Origin: Mansonella perstans
Taxonomy: Eukaryota > Nematoda > Chromadorea > Rhabditida > Onchocercidae
NCBI GenBank assembly: GCA_037074765.1
Contig: JBAMDO010000155.1
Span: forward strand, 1 to 64,000
Length of the DNA stretch: 64,000 bases
Reading direction: 5' to 3'
Shown: positions 11,695-24,087 of the stretch, in pieces
Layout of the letters: every line of letters starts with the position of its first letter
Numbering within the stretch: position 1 is the stretch's first letter
Translations under genes and position numbers: made by a program
The notes under the pieces: generated by a model
Seen by the model: only the letters and a program-made list of their open reading frames with translations
Told to the model about the DNA's origin: nothing
The model's database searches: none

Positions 11695-14397
11695 TCAATG
11701 ATTACTACAGTGGACATCATTGGTTGCACAATTTGTAGAAAGACGTGAACCAGAATTTAAATATTCTTTACACAAATGTTCACTCATTTCCCACAGTTTT
11801 TGTTGCAATCGCTCATCGGTAGCATCCGAACCACTGCGTGTTTGCTTTCCATGGCAATCAAAATATTTACCACTAACATTTTCCAATGCAGGAGATTCAA
11901 CCAATGTTAGCAGTACGCCAACTCCACTACTCAGAATAAGTGCTGTATCAGAAGATGACAGCGATGTACTCCGCGACCTGAAAATTGCTGAACGGACTAC
12001 TTCTTATACTTAATAGCAATCCCTACTAAAATAAACATTAATCCAGTGGAAAGTGTACGTAAAACATGAATAAATCAAGTTTTACGAAACTCCATAGCAA
12101 TCAGCTGCTTATCTCTACTATATTTTACAACTGGAAGATTTCGAGTTATATAAAATCTGATCAAGATTTGTTAAAAACATTATTTGCCAACAAAAGACAC
12201 TTTTTTAACATCATATTTTCAAGTAACTATGAATTCTCAACTTTTAAATTCTCCAATATCTTACCTGCGATTTCGTGTTTCTATATTTCCCAAATCAATA
12301 ACATTAGATGTAACCCGAAACTGACATCCCTGCCTGACCAAAAGACGATGAAGTGCAAATGATGTTAAATGATTCATTAATTTTGTCCTCGAAAATTGAA
12401 GATACTTTTCATATCCCTGTTCCGCCATTACATCTTCCCAATTAATTTTATGCCTGAAGAAGAACCTTTATAAAATTCAACTTCATCGTTGCACCAGATT
12501 GAAAAAAATTGCGATTTATTAATTTTTTTTCGATTTCTTTCTCCCTTTCACTATTCCAAGTCCTACTTATCAAAAAAATTCCTCCTTCAATAACGTCATT
12601 TTTTCTAATTTTTCATCTGCCATTAATCACAATGGAACATTTCACAAACTACTGAAGACGTTAAAGAATAATTTGAAGCAACAAAAACATGGATTTTACA
12701 TTTGCTGTTTTTTTTTATAGCTCAGTCTTCAGTAACATAAATAAAGAATTGAACTAGAACTCGAAAAAAACTTACCAACTATGAAGACTGCTACTGACGA
12801 TAATAATTCTTGAAGGTTTGTTTTCTTTCAACAGTGCAAGTAAACGATTTATGATAAGAAAATGTGCCAAATGATTAATCTGAAAGGCTTCAGTTGGAAA
12901 GACAAGAACAAGATTAAATAGACCACACAGTATAATAGCACAGCAAATGGATAGAACAATTAATAATTAGTGATCAAAATGAAAAGAAATAACACACCAA
13001 AGAAATATAACCACTTATATTGTAATAAATGTGTCTGATCATTCACGATAATAAATAACAAATGGGACATTAATGGGACATAACATAGAATTATACGAGT
13101 ATTCTGTTAGTTCTTCAAATGAACTAAAAAAGTAATTCACAAAGTTTGGAAATTCAAGAATAAAATACAATTAACGATATGATAAATAATGACAAAACTA
13201 TCTGTTCAAAATCATGGAAGTAAAGATTGACAATATATCTGACATTTTAATTAATATTCAAGATCCCTTTAAAATTTCTTAGTGTTAAAGGATGAAACTT
13301 TCCGGACTATGAAACAGATATTGTATTCTAAGGATCACGATGAAGCAGACTGCAAAACAAGGTTAGATTTTTGAAGTTTAAACTGTAATTTACTGCATTC
13401 CTTCTCTATATATGTCTGGCATTTTGTCACTATGAAAAGTTTAGCTAAGTTATATACTAATTTTAGTATTTAGCAATAAATGCACCACACAAACCAATCT
13501 AATAAATAAAGTAAGACATTCTAAAAGCTTGCATAAAGATTGCATATTCCTTAAAAATGCCAAGATATTTTGAAGCATACTTGTGAAACGCTTACTTGAA
13601 AAGTTAGTTCCAAACCATTTCGACTTTCCGTTCTTTTAGGCAAAAGAACACCGGCATTACACAATAAAACATTCAATCGTGGAAACCGTTTTTCAACGTC
13701 CGTAGCCAAATCAGAAACCTGCAATAATTAGTAGGTGAAATCACAGAGTATTGGCTTGCACTGTTAATAAAATGGTTAAAAGGAAAAATGAAACAATTAA
13801 AACATGAAATTTTCAAAGCAATTAAGCTATTTAAAGAAAAAAAAGGATAAAAAATGACTAAAAGTTTATTTCAAAAAAAGATAATAAAAGTTCATCACCT
13901 CTTTCAAGTCTGCGAAATCGGCGACAACAAAATCAAGATTCGATTTATCCGGTAATTTGCCTTCACGCACAATGTAATCAATTGTTGCTTTACATTTTTC
14001 AATGTTTCTGCCATGCACAATAACGAAATTTTCTTTCTGAAAAAATCATTTATGTTCTTATTTTTAAAATATCACAATTAAAGAAAGATATCAGGTCAGC
14101 GATTGGATTAAACATAGCGCTAAGAGATTTGGAACCATAGTATCAAGGAACACATAAATTTGATGAGTTTGGTAATTTAATTAATTTTATATTGTCATAT
14201 ATATCAAAGCTCGGATACAATAAATATTTCGTTGCATTGCAATCAACATTTTTCAAGGAATGCAAAAAAAAAACTTTATAGTATCTTACATTTCGTACAG
14301 CCAATTCTAGAGCAGTTTGTCGACCAATACCATCCGTTGAACCCGTAATAAGAATTGTCCTTTTGAAATCATTATGAATTTCATTTTTCTCAGCCAT
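11695..14397 (-). CDS. Short-chain dehydrogenase/reductase (RDH/WWOX-like), isoform with altered active site
   Basis: Six exons join in phase: 14290-14397, 13899-14036, 13596-13718, 12776-12879, 12265-12453 and 11695-11977, giving 314 aa. SDRs are NAD(P)-dependent oxidoreductases. The Rossmann motif TGSTDGIG is at residues 18-25 and LLCNAG at 100-105. The start Met precedes a short hydrophilic leader. The conserved Ser region IIIVSSS is present at 148-154. The catalytic Tyr of YxxxK is replaced by Phe178 (FSRTK, Lys182), and the usual PG motif after the active site reads DLG. With this exon 4-6 set the protein is probably catalytically weak or inactive. A second exon 4-6 set with intact residues lies just downstream (9542-10654), so the 5' exons may serve two proteins. 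The substrate cannot be told from sequence. Confidence 0.85.
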
Positions 14398-17300
14398 ACC
14401 AAAAAAAAAAAAAAAAAAATAGAAGTTTATTTTTTAAAATTTAACACATTTTTTTTAACATACGCAAAATGCAAAAACTTTGTTGCAAATAAAAGACGAG
14501 AAATTTGATCCTTAAATTCATCCTTTTAATTCATCAATACTTTATCGATTAATGTCTATCAAGAAAAAAAGCAATCTTGCTTACTAATTATAATAATGAT
14601 TGAATAAGAAAATAAAGATGCTATGATGGTAAATGTAATTTGAATAAATTTATCCCATAAAAACTAAAAACAACAACCATTTCCCAAACCGACCATCCAA
14701 TATTAAAATGCTAAAATGTAATAAAAAAAAAAAAAAAAAAAAAACAACGACCAACCAATAAATACGATGGATGTTTGATGAATGAAAAGATGAAAAAAGT
14801 TGAAAATAAGGAAAAAAAAAGGATGCATTAGCATAAAAGAAGAAAAAGTATATTGCAAATGATGTAATACTAAAATGAAATAAAACATTCATTTAGTTAA
14901 TTTTAACAGAGAATCCATTCCATTTATTTCACTACAGCAGTAACTTATTTCAAACTCTTTTTATTTGTTATTTCTCTAGAACTCCTCAACCTTTAACCTT
15001 TAGACCGTTTGAACTCTTGTTAAAATCCATAAAACCTATAAGTTAGCACGAAAAAAAATAAATAAATAAATAAATAAAGCACTAATGAGAACTTTTACAT
15101 TGGACATCTGATCTGATAAGGTTGCTGAACCTCAATCCTTGGGACCTTTGAACTCTTGTAATCAGTAAAACCTATCAGTGAGCACAAAAAATAAATAAAT
15201 AAAGCACTAATAAGAACTGCATTGGATGTATCTGATAAGGTTATTGATAGTCCATAATTTTTAATTTGCAAAAAAGACAAAAAAATTTTCACAAATTTAT
15301 TTTGGAGCAAAAAGAGCAAAGAAATAGTGGTAATGTGAAGAAAATGAAAAGCAGAAAAACAAGTATCAGGAATCATTGCATTGATACTTCTCATAGAAGT
15401 ACCTGCAGCAGGTACATAGAAACATTTTTAACAAACAACTATCACTTCACAATCAACCCCCCCCATCCCCTATTATAATTATATTGATACTTTTAACGCA
15501 GAATATATAGTGATAACGTATGGTACTTCATTTTCTATACTGGTTATTGTAAAACTTACGTCAAATCATAATTTCAAAACAAGAGTTGTAACTTGAAATG
15601 ATTTTTCTCATACCTCTTGCACACTACTTTTAACCTTTGACATTATTTCTTCTCATCTTAAGAATTTTTTAGCTATAATGTTTCATGGCTTTATTTTGTT
15701 CTCGATGAATTTTCAGCTTTGTGAATCAACTTGACTCTTCCTTTCAACATTTGAAGAAACTCTCAATAATACCACTTCTGAATTCATAAATAAAGTTTGC
15801 ATCTCATATGCCTATCATAGCGAACTGTGCTTTCTTATAAAAAATATTTCGTTCTAGAATTTTAAAGCCAAAAGTTAGTTGCATTGAAAATTGCCTAGTA
15901 ATTCTCATACACGTGGACTTACATTTTCGAACCAAGTTTGTTTATAATGCAGTTGATCCCTTGAAGTGATATTGTGAACTAATGAATACTCGTTGCTAAT
16001 TTAAAGATTATATTTTCATGATATATGGATAGTCATCTTGGGCACAGAGTTAATGAATGAATGCTGAGGAATGGGGATAAATATGGGGATATAAATTTTA
16101 TTTTGTACTCTGAACTTTACACTCTGAAATTCAGTTTTTTTTTTAAAGAATAATGATAAACAGTTAGCAGGAAATTAGTTCATTTTATGCCTTTAGTTAA
16201 AACTATTTTTATCTCTTCTTACCCAGCAATGTATTTTAAAACAAATTACTTCTATGATTGATATGAATTGATTCCAACCAAGATTTATTACAGTGAGCAT
16301 TTCAAAGTTTATCTGGAAAAAATTTGGGAATAAGCGTAAACAACTAATAAATTTTGAATGAAGTTGTACAACTGCTGAATTACATAGCATTATATTTATT
16401 TCTACCAGAAAATAAGCCTTCAGAAGCCAACTGTCATTAGTCGTTTAGGAAAATTTAAATCGTAAATTGAGTCTTTAATACTATAGAAAATAAGATAAAC
16501 TTTGTATGAAATGGAACTCTTACAAATTGTTACGAAAGCAAAGCAAAAAGTGAAATGTTCAAATGAGAGAATAAAAATTGAAATTTTTTTACAAGAAGCT
16601 AAATTTTTTCGAAATAAATGGAAATAGTCATATGGAATAACTCTAAACTGAGCTTTCAGACAATTATCTTCGATTTCAAAATTTAGATTGTAAATTGAGT
16701 CTTAACTAACTGATTTTGTATATAGCTCAAATTAATTAGCTTAGTTTTATGGTTAGATAAAAGAAAAAGCAATGCTAAACCATATGTTCGAAAATCTGTT
16801 AAATAAGTTGCACTTACTTCTTTTCTTGTCATTCATCATCACTTTACTTCACCTTCTCTGAGTTATTTGTCTTCCCTTTATCCTGTTTCTTCTATGAGAA
16901 CGAAGAAATATTAAACAGTAATGAAAAAAGATGAAAAAACGAGAGGAATGTGTTTTTTTAGGTACATCAGAAAAAAGAGCTAAAATGTATGTAGGCAAAC
17001 AACTTTTTTGAAGATATCTGTTAGATTTGAACGATCAGAAGTTGTCATTTGTATCAATATTGTAAATGACAGCAGATACAAGTGCATTCTTCTCAATCTC
17101 GATAAATTCATCGTTGAAAAAACTGCTGGTTTAAGCTGGATGAGAGTTGTCGTTAAAATACTGATAAGACATTTTAAGAAAAATTGTTCCGAATTCTAAA
17201 ACTAGGATTCCTAAAATGACAGAGCGGGAAGAAGAAAAGATGTAAGCTTATGAACTGAAGCAAAAGCGTGTTGGTTTCAATCATTAGAGCTGTGTAAATA

Positions 17301-18461
17301 TTGATTTAATTATCACTGGTTCAGCAGACTTCCATATTTTAATAGCAACGAGCTTTAGCAATAGGCTTTTATTAGTATTGGTTCCTGTCGATAAACACGA
17401 TAACACTTATTGTTCGCAGGATTTTCGCTCAATTTCACCAGTTTATTCAAAAACTTGAGAGAAATGTAAAATTCGAAACTTACTTTCCCAGTAATTATAA
17501 AGCAGATTTCTATAGCGAGAACAAAATCATGCCTAAAAATTTTAAATAGCATAGCATGATTGTGATCTTGAAATTAAAATAATGATATTCAAAAAAAGTT
17601 TAAAACTTTACATAAATAAATCTAAAGGAAAAGTAGAATTACTAGATAAGAAACAGAAAATATGGCTGTCTACGATTTAAAAATTCATAGAATTCAAAGA
17701 TTTCGCTGACTGAAATTGATTATAAGAAATCTGATCAAATACGACAGTTTTTTAAATTTTTAAAAAAAAAAAAAAAAAAAAAAATTCATTAAATTTAAAA
17801 AGCAAAAAAAAAGGACAGACTGCAAAAGGAAAATGCATGCCAGCACTATATCCTAATTGATACTAATTAGGACTGTTTTTTTTTAAAATTCCTCTAATGA
17901 ATTGACTGATATGTATATATATATATATATGCATACAGATTTTAATTAAATTCATTTTTATTGTTACATGAAATTTTAAATTTAATTTAGTTAATTTTAT
18001 TTGACCTAAAAAAAAATATTGGCCATGAATAGTACATTTGTAGCATGTATAATAGACAAGTACATATACAATCACTGTTGTCTTTTTTCCAATTCAAGAA
18101 ATGACTGAGGGAATCATCACACTGTTTTTTTTTCCAAAAGTATGAATTGCTTTAATTGTACACAAATGGCCGCGTTTAATTCTGTATCGCTTGTTGTGAT
18201 TCTTCGTGCAAATTTTGAACCACTATGCGGGGTTAGTTGGAAGTTAAATGCTATTTCAGATTGATGTTGTTGTTGTTGAAATTCTAAGGTGGAGATTATT
18301 TAATGAGTTACAATTATTTATTTTATATTTTATTAATTGATAATCGCTTTGATTAAAAATGATATAATTGATTTGATTTTTTTTTCTTACAGTGTATAAT
18401 TTATCTGGGGAAAAAACTACTCATCAGATTGGAAATTTCCAATTCTCACTGAGTAAACAAT
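14398..18461. other. 4-kb intergenic region, upstream of two divergent genes
   Basis: This separates the SDR gene (-) from CDK5RAP3 (+). It contains A/T homopolymers (for example 14401-14419, 14725-14744 and 17761-17783), a diverged tandem duplication near 15.0-15.2 kb, a TA microsatellite near 17912-17930, and AT-rich sequence with no gene I can support. A TTTTTTCTTACAG at about 18380-18392 is a good cis- or trans-splice acceptor 70 bp before the CDK5RAP3 ATG. Confidence 0.5.
14984..15245. repeat. Diverged tandem duplication, unit about 115-145 bp
   Basis: Two adjacent copies (about 14984-15129 and 15130-15245) share blocks in the same order: CCTCAA, TTGAACTCTTGT, AAAACCTAT, a run of AATA/AATAAA repeats, GCACTAAT, then ATTGGA and CTGATAAGGTT. 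The main length difference is an expanded AAATA run in copy 1. No coding sequence is involved. Confidence 0.75.
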
Positions 18462-21400
18462 ATGTTGGATGAAAAAGAAATACCGATTGATATACATAGT
18501 AGTAAACTTCTAGGTAAGTTAATTATCTATTGTATCATGTATTGAATAAAAACTTGTTCTGCATTGTACCAGATAGAATTCTCATTCGTTTTGTTTCAGA
18601 CTGGTTGTTAAGTAGACGACACTGTAATAAAGACTGGCAAAAAAATGTAATGATTATTCGTGAAAAAATTAGTGCAGCAATCCGGGATATGCCAGAAGAT
18701 GAACGAATCGTGAAATTACTCCAGGGTTCCTGTAAGCATTTATGTACATTGGATATTAGTTGTATTTTCAGGATTTCCTACTCTTGCTTACTTTTCTAAG
18801 AAAATTTTTAGATATAAATTATTTTCACTGCGTTCAAATCGTCGACATTCTCAAAGAAACAGAGAAGGGTACGAAGAATTTCCTGGGATATTATTCCTCG
18901 CAAAGGATAAATGATTGGATGGTATGAATGATACATCGTAAGGAGAGAGTCGTTTCTTAGGTTAAATGAAGTATGACAAAGCAGTATGATTATTTGTAAA
19001 TTGGATTCAGAAAAGAACCTGTTAAGTTTTTAAAACCTGCTTGAAACGAGTTTTTGCAAAATCGGGTCTTTTAGCAAATTCAACAAATGTATGAAAAAGG
19101 AAATATTTATTTGGCCGAAGCAGCTCAAATCCTTCAAAGGATGGTTCAGTATGAGATTCCAGCTCTGAAAAAGCAAATTTCGAAATATGACCAAATAATT
19201 AATGTAATACTTTGACTTGTTTTGATATTCTAAAGTAATAGTTGTGCTTCTTACTAAATTAAACACTACCTAATGTATTTAGGACTGTATGAAAAAGGAA
19301 AAAGATTATGCAAAGCAAATTATTGACAGCAAGAAACAATATGAGAATGAAGTGTCGAGAATGGGTATTAAAGGTTTGGAAGTTGGAAATTTTCGATATA
19401 GACTTATTAATTTTTAGTCTGCAGTTCTTAGTATGTTGTTCTTCTCAGTAATTATTTAAATAACTCATTTTCTGTTATCATTCAACATTATGCTGTTATT
19501 TCTAATTCTCCATATCTCAATCAAATTGCTGATTTCTTCAGGTGTCCACTTAAAACGGGAAATACTATCGTTGTTGGCTGATTTACCATCTTTTCTGGAT
19601 GAATTAATAAGGTCTATATCGTCTTTGAATGAACCGCTTCAATATTATGAACAGTTTCAGGCATATGTACATCAGTAAGTTATTTACATACTTCTTTTAA
19701 AAACAATTGGAATCTGAAAAATGACCGCAGTAAAGTTCTAAAAAGATCTAAGAGTGGTGGTGCTATTACGAAAAAAATTTGTTGCACAGATTTGACTTAG
19801 CATTTGGTGTCTAATTGATACTACTGGTCGATAATATCCTTTTTGTTATATCATTCCCAACGTTATCTACTCTGAAGATGATCTTCTATATATATATTTT
19901 TTTTGACATCTTTGTTCAGGAGTGAAATACCAAATGTTGTTTTATTACCATTATGTCGTTTATTGATGGAGAAAGGTGGAGAAGTGACAGTTTACGAATG
20001 GAAGAATGGTGCAAAACCAACACGCATAGAACTACCTTTTTTGGATAACTGTGTAAATGAGGAAGTAGTTATTTTTGTTATTTAAAAAAATTTTAATTTA
20101 TTATTTTATAGATCAATTTGTTTCCAGTTTTACTTTATTGGAAGGATTTTATCAATTTTAATTTACTGGAAAGGGTTTCATAAAAAGGGTTTTATCTCTG
20201 CTTTTTGTTATAGCATAAATATACCTTCATTAGTTTATTCTGTCATATGAAAATATTATGCATATTATCAGGCGAATAGCGTTGAAGAAATAGATTTTGG
20301 CGATGATCTTATTGTACCTAATGATGAAATTGATTTTGGTGAAAGTGAATTTCAAATTGAAGTAACTGGGGATGAAAGAGGTAAATTAGGTTGAAGTTAT
20401 TGACATCTCTTTCACTAAAAGTGTGAGAAACTTATAACTATAACCTTAATCATATTTTTTAACTATCCAGCAGCTTTTTTTTAAAGGTGATATTAACAAC
20501 GGAGTAGCTCGAGGCTTAGATGCATTGACAGTACTGGAAAACCCGGAGACTCGGAATCTTATTTATTTCGAATTAAGAGAGGTGAACTGTTGTAATTTTT
20601 CTACAGTTTTTAATCTCGTTTTTTTACTTTTCTACTAACATCGAATAACATAGTTTGTTGTAGGCAATTTTCGCATCCTTTTGTTTTTGATTAAATGTTA
20701 GCATTTGCAGTTGGAAAAATTTCTGTTAATGAGAAAAGAGGATGAAACTATAGAAAGCGTGTCCGATATTTACATATTAGGATTGGAAGAACGACCTGCA
20801 GCACTGAAAGAGGTAGTTTTTTTCACCTTCTTTGTTTTTTTTTTCTGGAAATTTTTGACGAGAAACATTCTCTATAAGAAAAACGCTATTAATTTTAGCA
20901 AGAGATAGTTCTGAATGTTCATGCCCTTGCAGGTTACTGTAGAAAAAATTGATAAATGGTCGATGCATGTAAGCGGAATTATCAACAAATTAACTGATGC
21001 TCAAAAAGCTCATTTGTTTCGAATACGCTCCTCACCTCAGTGAATTTTAATATTAATTTTGACAATGAAACTTTTTAAATTGTTTTATTGTGAAAGAGTT
21101 GAGAAAAAAATTCATTATTTTTTGGGTCGCTTGCTTAATTTTCGTTTTTTCCCTTAGGTAAAAACTTTTCTTGTATATGTAGGTTTGTGAGTTTTGTATT
21201 CAAAATTTTAAAACTTAAGCGGAAATGTAATTGCTGTAATTTAAGATATGTTGAAAAATTGGTAGGAATTTTGGAGCAGAAGCGTTCTTTAGAGGAACGT
21301 TACAAAAAAATGCAAGATCTTGCGATAGCGAAACAAAGCGAAATGCGAATTAACATGCAGAAGGCGTATGAAGTATTGACTGGAATTAATGACGCTAGCA

Positions 21401-21636
21401 AAATGTTACAGAGTGAAGTAGGTTCCAGTTCCTTAATAATTTTTTAGCCAAATACTTCCGGCATTTATTATTTTTCAAGATTATTTTATTCTACAATTGT
21501 TCAGTGCGCGAAAGTGAAAATTCCATTCAGACATTGTTTTCCATCTTTTCAGATTGAAAAAGAAATCTCAAAGATATATAAAGGAAGAAAAGTAAATATT
21601 ATGAGTGGTTTAAATACCATGCTGGTGATTTCTTGA
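18462..21636 (+). CDS. cdk5rap3: CDK5RAP3 (C53/LZAP) orthologue, UFM1-ligase complex subunit
   Basis: CDK5RAP3 is the substrate adaptor of the UFL1-DDRGK1 UFMylation ligase at the ER and acts in ribosome-stress ER-phagy. Thirteen exons join in phase: 18462-18513, 18600-18731, 18812-18921, 19075-19203, 19283-19373, 19542-19674, 19920-20064, 20272-20380, 20487-20581, 20711-20812, 20933-21039, 21246-21417 and 21553-21636, giving 486 aa. Diagnostic segments are IPIDIHSSKLLDWLLSRRHC at the N-terminus, then DMPEDE, YINYFHC, LGYYSSQRINDW, VTVYEWKNGA, ARGLDALTVLENPETRN and a C-terminal coiled coil ending KEISKIYKGRKVNIMSG. Two IDFG motifs (residues 271-274 and 284-287) sit in the acidic linker. They match the shuffled ATG8/UFM1-interacting motifs, which are IDWG in vertebrates, with Phe replacing Trp. 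Exon 11 ends CA|GTGAAT just before an in-frame TGA, so its donor is critical. Confidence 0.95.
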
Positions 21637-22911
21637 ATAACTTTATTTTATCATTGGTATTTTTATGATATCTTGTTCTATCATAGGCCCAGTTGTAGAG
21701 TAAAATTTGTTATTTTTTAATTTTTTATTTGATTGTTCAAAAAAGTTTTTTGGTTGTTTTTTGATGACAGTTTTTAGTTGGATTAGTAAATTACGAATTT
21801 CATTTTTTTCAAGTTTTTTTCAATAATTTCCTAAAATTTACGTTCAAACTTTATACAATTTAAGAAAATTGTTGGGGAAAAGCGTATTTTTTGTTTTGCT
21901 TGATTAACAGTTACCGGTTCGCTGTAAAGAGCGTTTGTCACACTTCCTCCTCTTTTTTATTTCTGAAAATTTGTTATAAATAGCAAAAAGGTTGCTTTTA
22001 AAAAGAAAAAAAAAAGAACCTTATTTGACTGAAAACTGATTGTTTTAAATACTTGTAAAGATTTTGCTTCTTTTATTTCTTTGCGGCAACCGCATAAAAA
22101 TTTTCTATTTCGTTTGCAGCATACAGTGAGCTTTTTTTATTTTTGCTTGGCACTTTTGAAGCTTCCAGGCCATGTTTGAAAATCTCAGCAAAACAATTAG
22201 AAACATCGATAATACTCGTCCCCATACTTTACCTTGCTATAACTGTTGTAATTTATTTTAAATGAACTGGCATCAGAAAATATTCAAATTCACGAATAGA
22301 TTATCATACAAGATTCTATACACATTATGTCATCATTCCGAAACTAATTTTCGGTGTTACCATAGTATGCCAGATTTTCATCAGCTCAACATACTTATGC
22401 TATGTTTCATAATGATCAGTGATAATCTTTTTAAAAAATTTGTATATTGCTCACTGGAAATAGAAATCAATGGAAGAAGTGCAATTTTATTTTACAGTGA
22501 TAATGCAATAATGTACTATAAAAAGGTATTGCTGAACTTCTTTAAAGAATATTCTATAATGGTGTCAAATTATTAATGCATTTCTTAATTTTCACTGGAT
22601 ATGATAAATATCGCTTTCAAAAAAAAAGCGAAGCTAAATATCGCTTTCTTTTTTTTCATCGTTTAAATAGTAAAAATGTTTTTTGCATAACAAAGAGTTT
22701 TATAATTACCGTAATTAAAACTTCGGTTGCTATGAAAAGGAAGAAAATGATCACTTAAAAAATTCCTAGCGGAACGGGAAAAAATAAAAGTACTGCCATT
22801 ATTGATAAAAATGACCATTTTTAATCCACCGTTACATTTTGCATTACACAAAAGATTTTAAAATTTTAAAATCAGCAGTGATGTAGATTGGTTGATATTG
22901 CTGTTCGTAAT
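21637..22911. other. Intergenic region, no gene seen
   Basis: This contains the CDK5RAP3 3' flank and AT-rich sequence. Open frames at 22262-22576 and 22576-22758 look like chance AT-rich frames, with no hydrophobic pattern, motif or splice context. A short duplicated string (AAGCGAAGCTAAATATCGC against AAATATCGCTTTC) near 22605-22645 is the only local structure. Confidence 0.4.
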
Positions 22912-24087
22912 ATGGAGTGTGACCGTTGCGGACAGGAAATGAAATCAGTCGATTCGAGTAGATTGGAAAATCGATTTCGTATTGAAGATATGATATCTCT
23001 TTTCTGTGCTTTAACCCATCGATATTATCAGTCATTTGTGCACATTTCGACTATTAATTTACAACTGGAAATACCATGTATTTGTCAAGATGGAACATTT
23101 TTTGTGATGATGAAAATTTAAAATTTTCAGATATAAGAGTATTAAATGCGATTTCTGTTGAGTTGTATATTTCATTGCTTACAATTTTGTATTCTGTATT
23201 GCAAGGAATAGTATTCAGAAAGCCTATTAACGGTTTGTTATGTACCAAGAAGTATTGTTAATTATTAATTAATGATAATAACTGTGACAATAAGAGCTGT
23301 AGAAAGTGAAAAATAGTAATTAAACCTAACCAAGAAGGTTGTGGAAATTGATTAATCAGCATTTTCATATATGACTACAAATAATAGAATGAAAAATAGG
23401 AGGTTAATATAGTTGATGTACGTGGTAATAATTACAGCAATACTATTTGCGATCATTGGGCTCACGCAATTGCGACTTTTCTGGTTTTTATATACGGGAT
23501 GGCGTTACAAATCATTTTATCTTCTGCGTATGCACTTCGTCTTATCATTGTTTTGCATCATTGTTTTGTTCACACTATGTGTTATTATTGGATTTATGGA
23601 TATATACGCCATTGGACCATTTCAGTATGTATCATTAAGGTAACTATTTTTATTTTGAATTACAAAAGGAAAAGTGTAATTAATTTTTATGTTCGAAACA
23701 TTCAATATGAATTGCTTACATTGCTCAAATTAAGTCCACATCTAAAAGTAAAAATGAGAATTCATAAGTAGCAAAATTTCTGAATGAACTCAGAAAGACT
23801 AAAGCTACTGGTAGATCAAAACTGATCTCTACTGCGCTAAACATTAGAACACACTTCTTTGTCGTAGTGGAATCAGACCTGAAAAGGGAAAAACTCGACA
23901 TTTTCTTCTTAGATTCAAATTAACCTACTACGTTTTTAGAAACTATTTTCAATCCCACGTTTTGGTAGCACTACTCTCATTAGTGCCATTTATTATTGGT
24001 TTCAATGCAAGTTGGCGATTTTATTGGGAATTAAGGAATGAAGCGGGAAAACCGAATCAGGATATCTGCTCACAGAATGAATCGTAA
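22912..24087 (+). CDS. Unrecognised small multi-pass membrane protein
   Basis: I do not recognise this protein. Four exons (22912-23077, 23131-23232, 23438-23639 and 23940-24087) fit together in phase and give 205 aa. The N-terminus MECDRCGQEMKS has a CxxC pair, possibly half a zinc ribbon. Four hydrophobic segments follow: VELYISLLTILYSVLQGIVF, ILFAIIGLTQLRLFWFLY, FVLSLFCIIVLFTLCVIIGF and VLVALLSLVPFIIGF. The tail is WRFYWELRNEAGKPNQ, ending in a short polar stretch. This is a four-TM layout with both ends likely on the same side. The first intron is only 53 bp, much shorter than its neighbours, so exon 1 is the least certain part. Exons 3 and 4 are the best supported. Single-copy neighbours on both sides give no functional clue. 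Confidence 0.6.

Noticed and set aside
14650..14892. Hydrophobic minus-strand frames rich in Phe
   Set aside because: Phe codons come from poly-A/T runs; there is no real membrane-protein pattern.
22262..22758. Two plus-strand frames upstream of the four-TM gene
   Set aside because: Chance AT-rich frames without hydrophobic pattern or splice signals that would link them to 22912.
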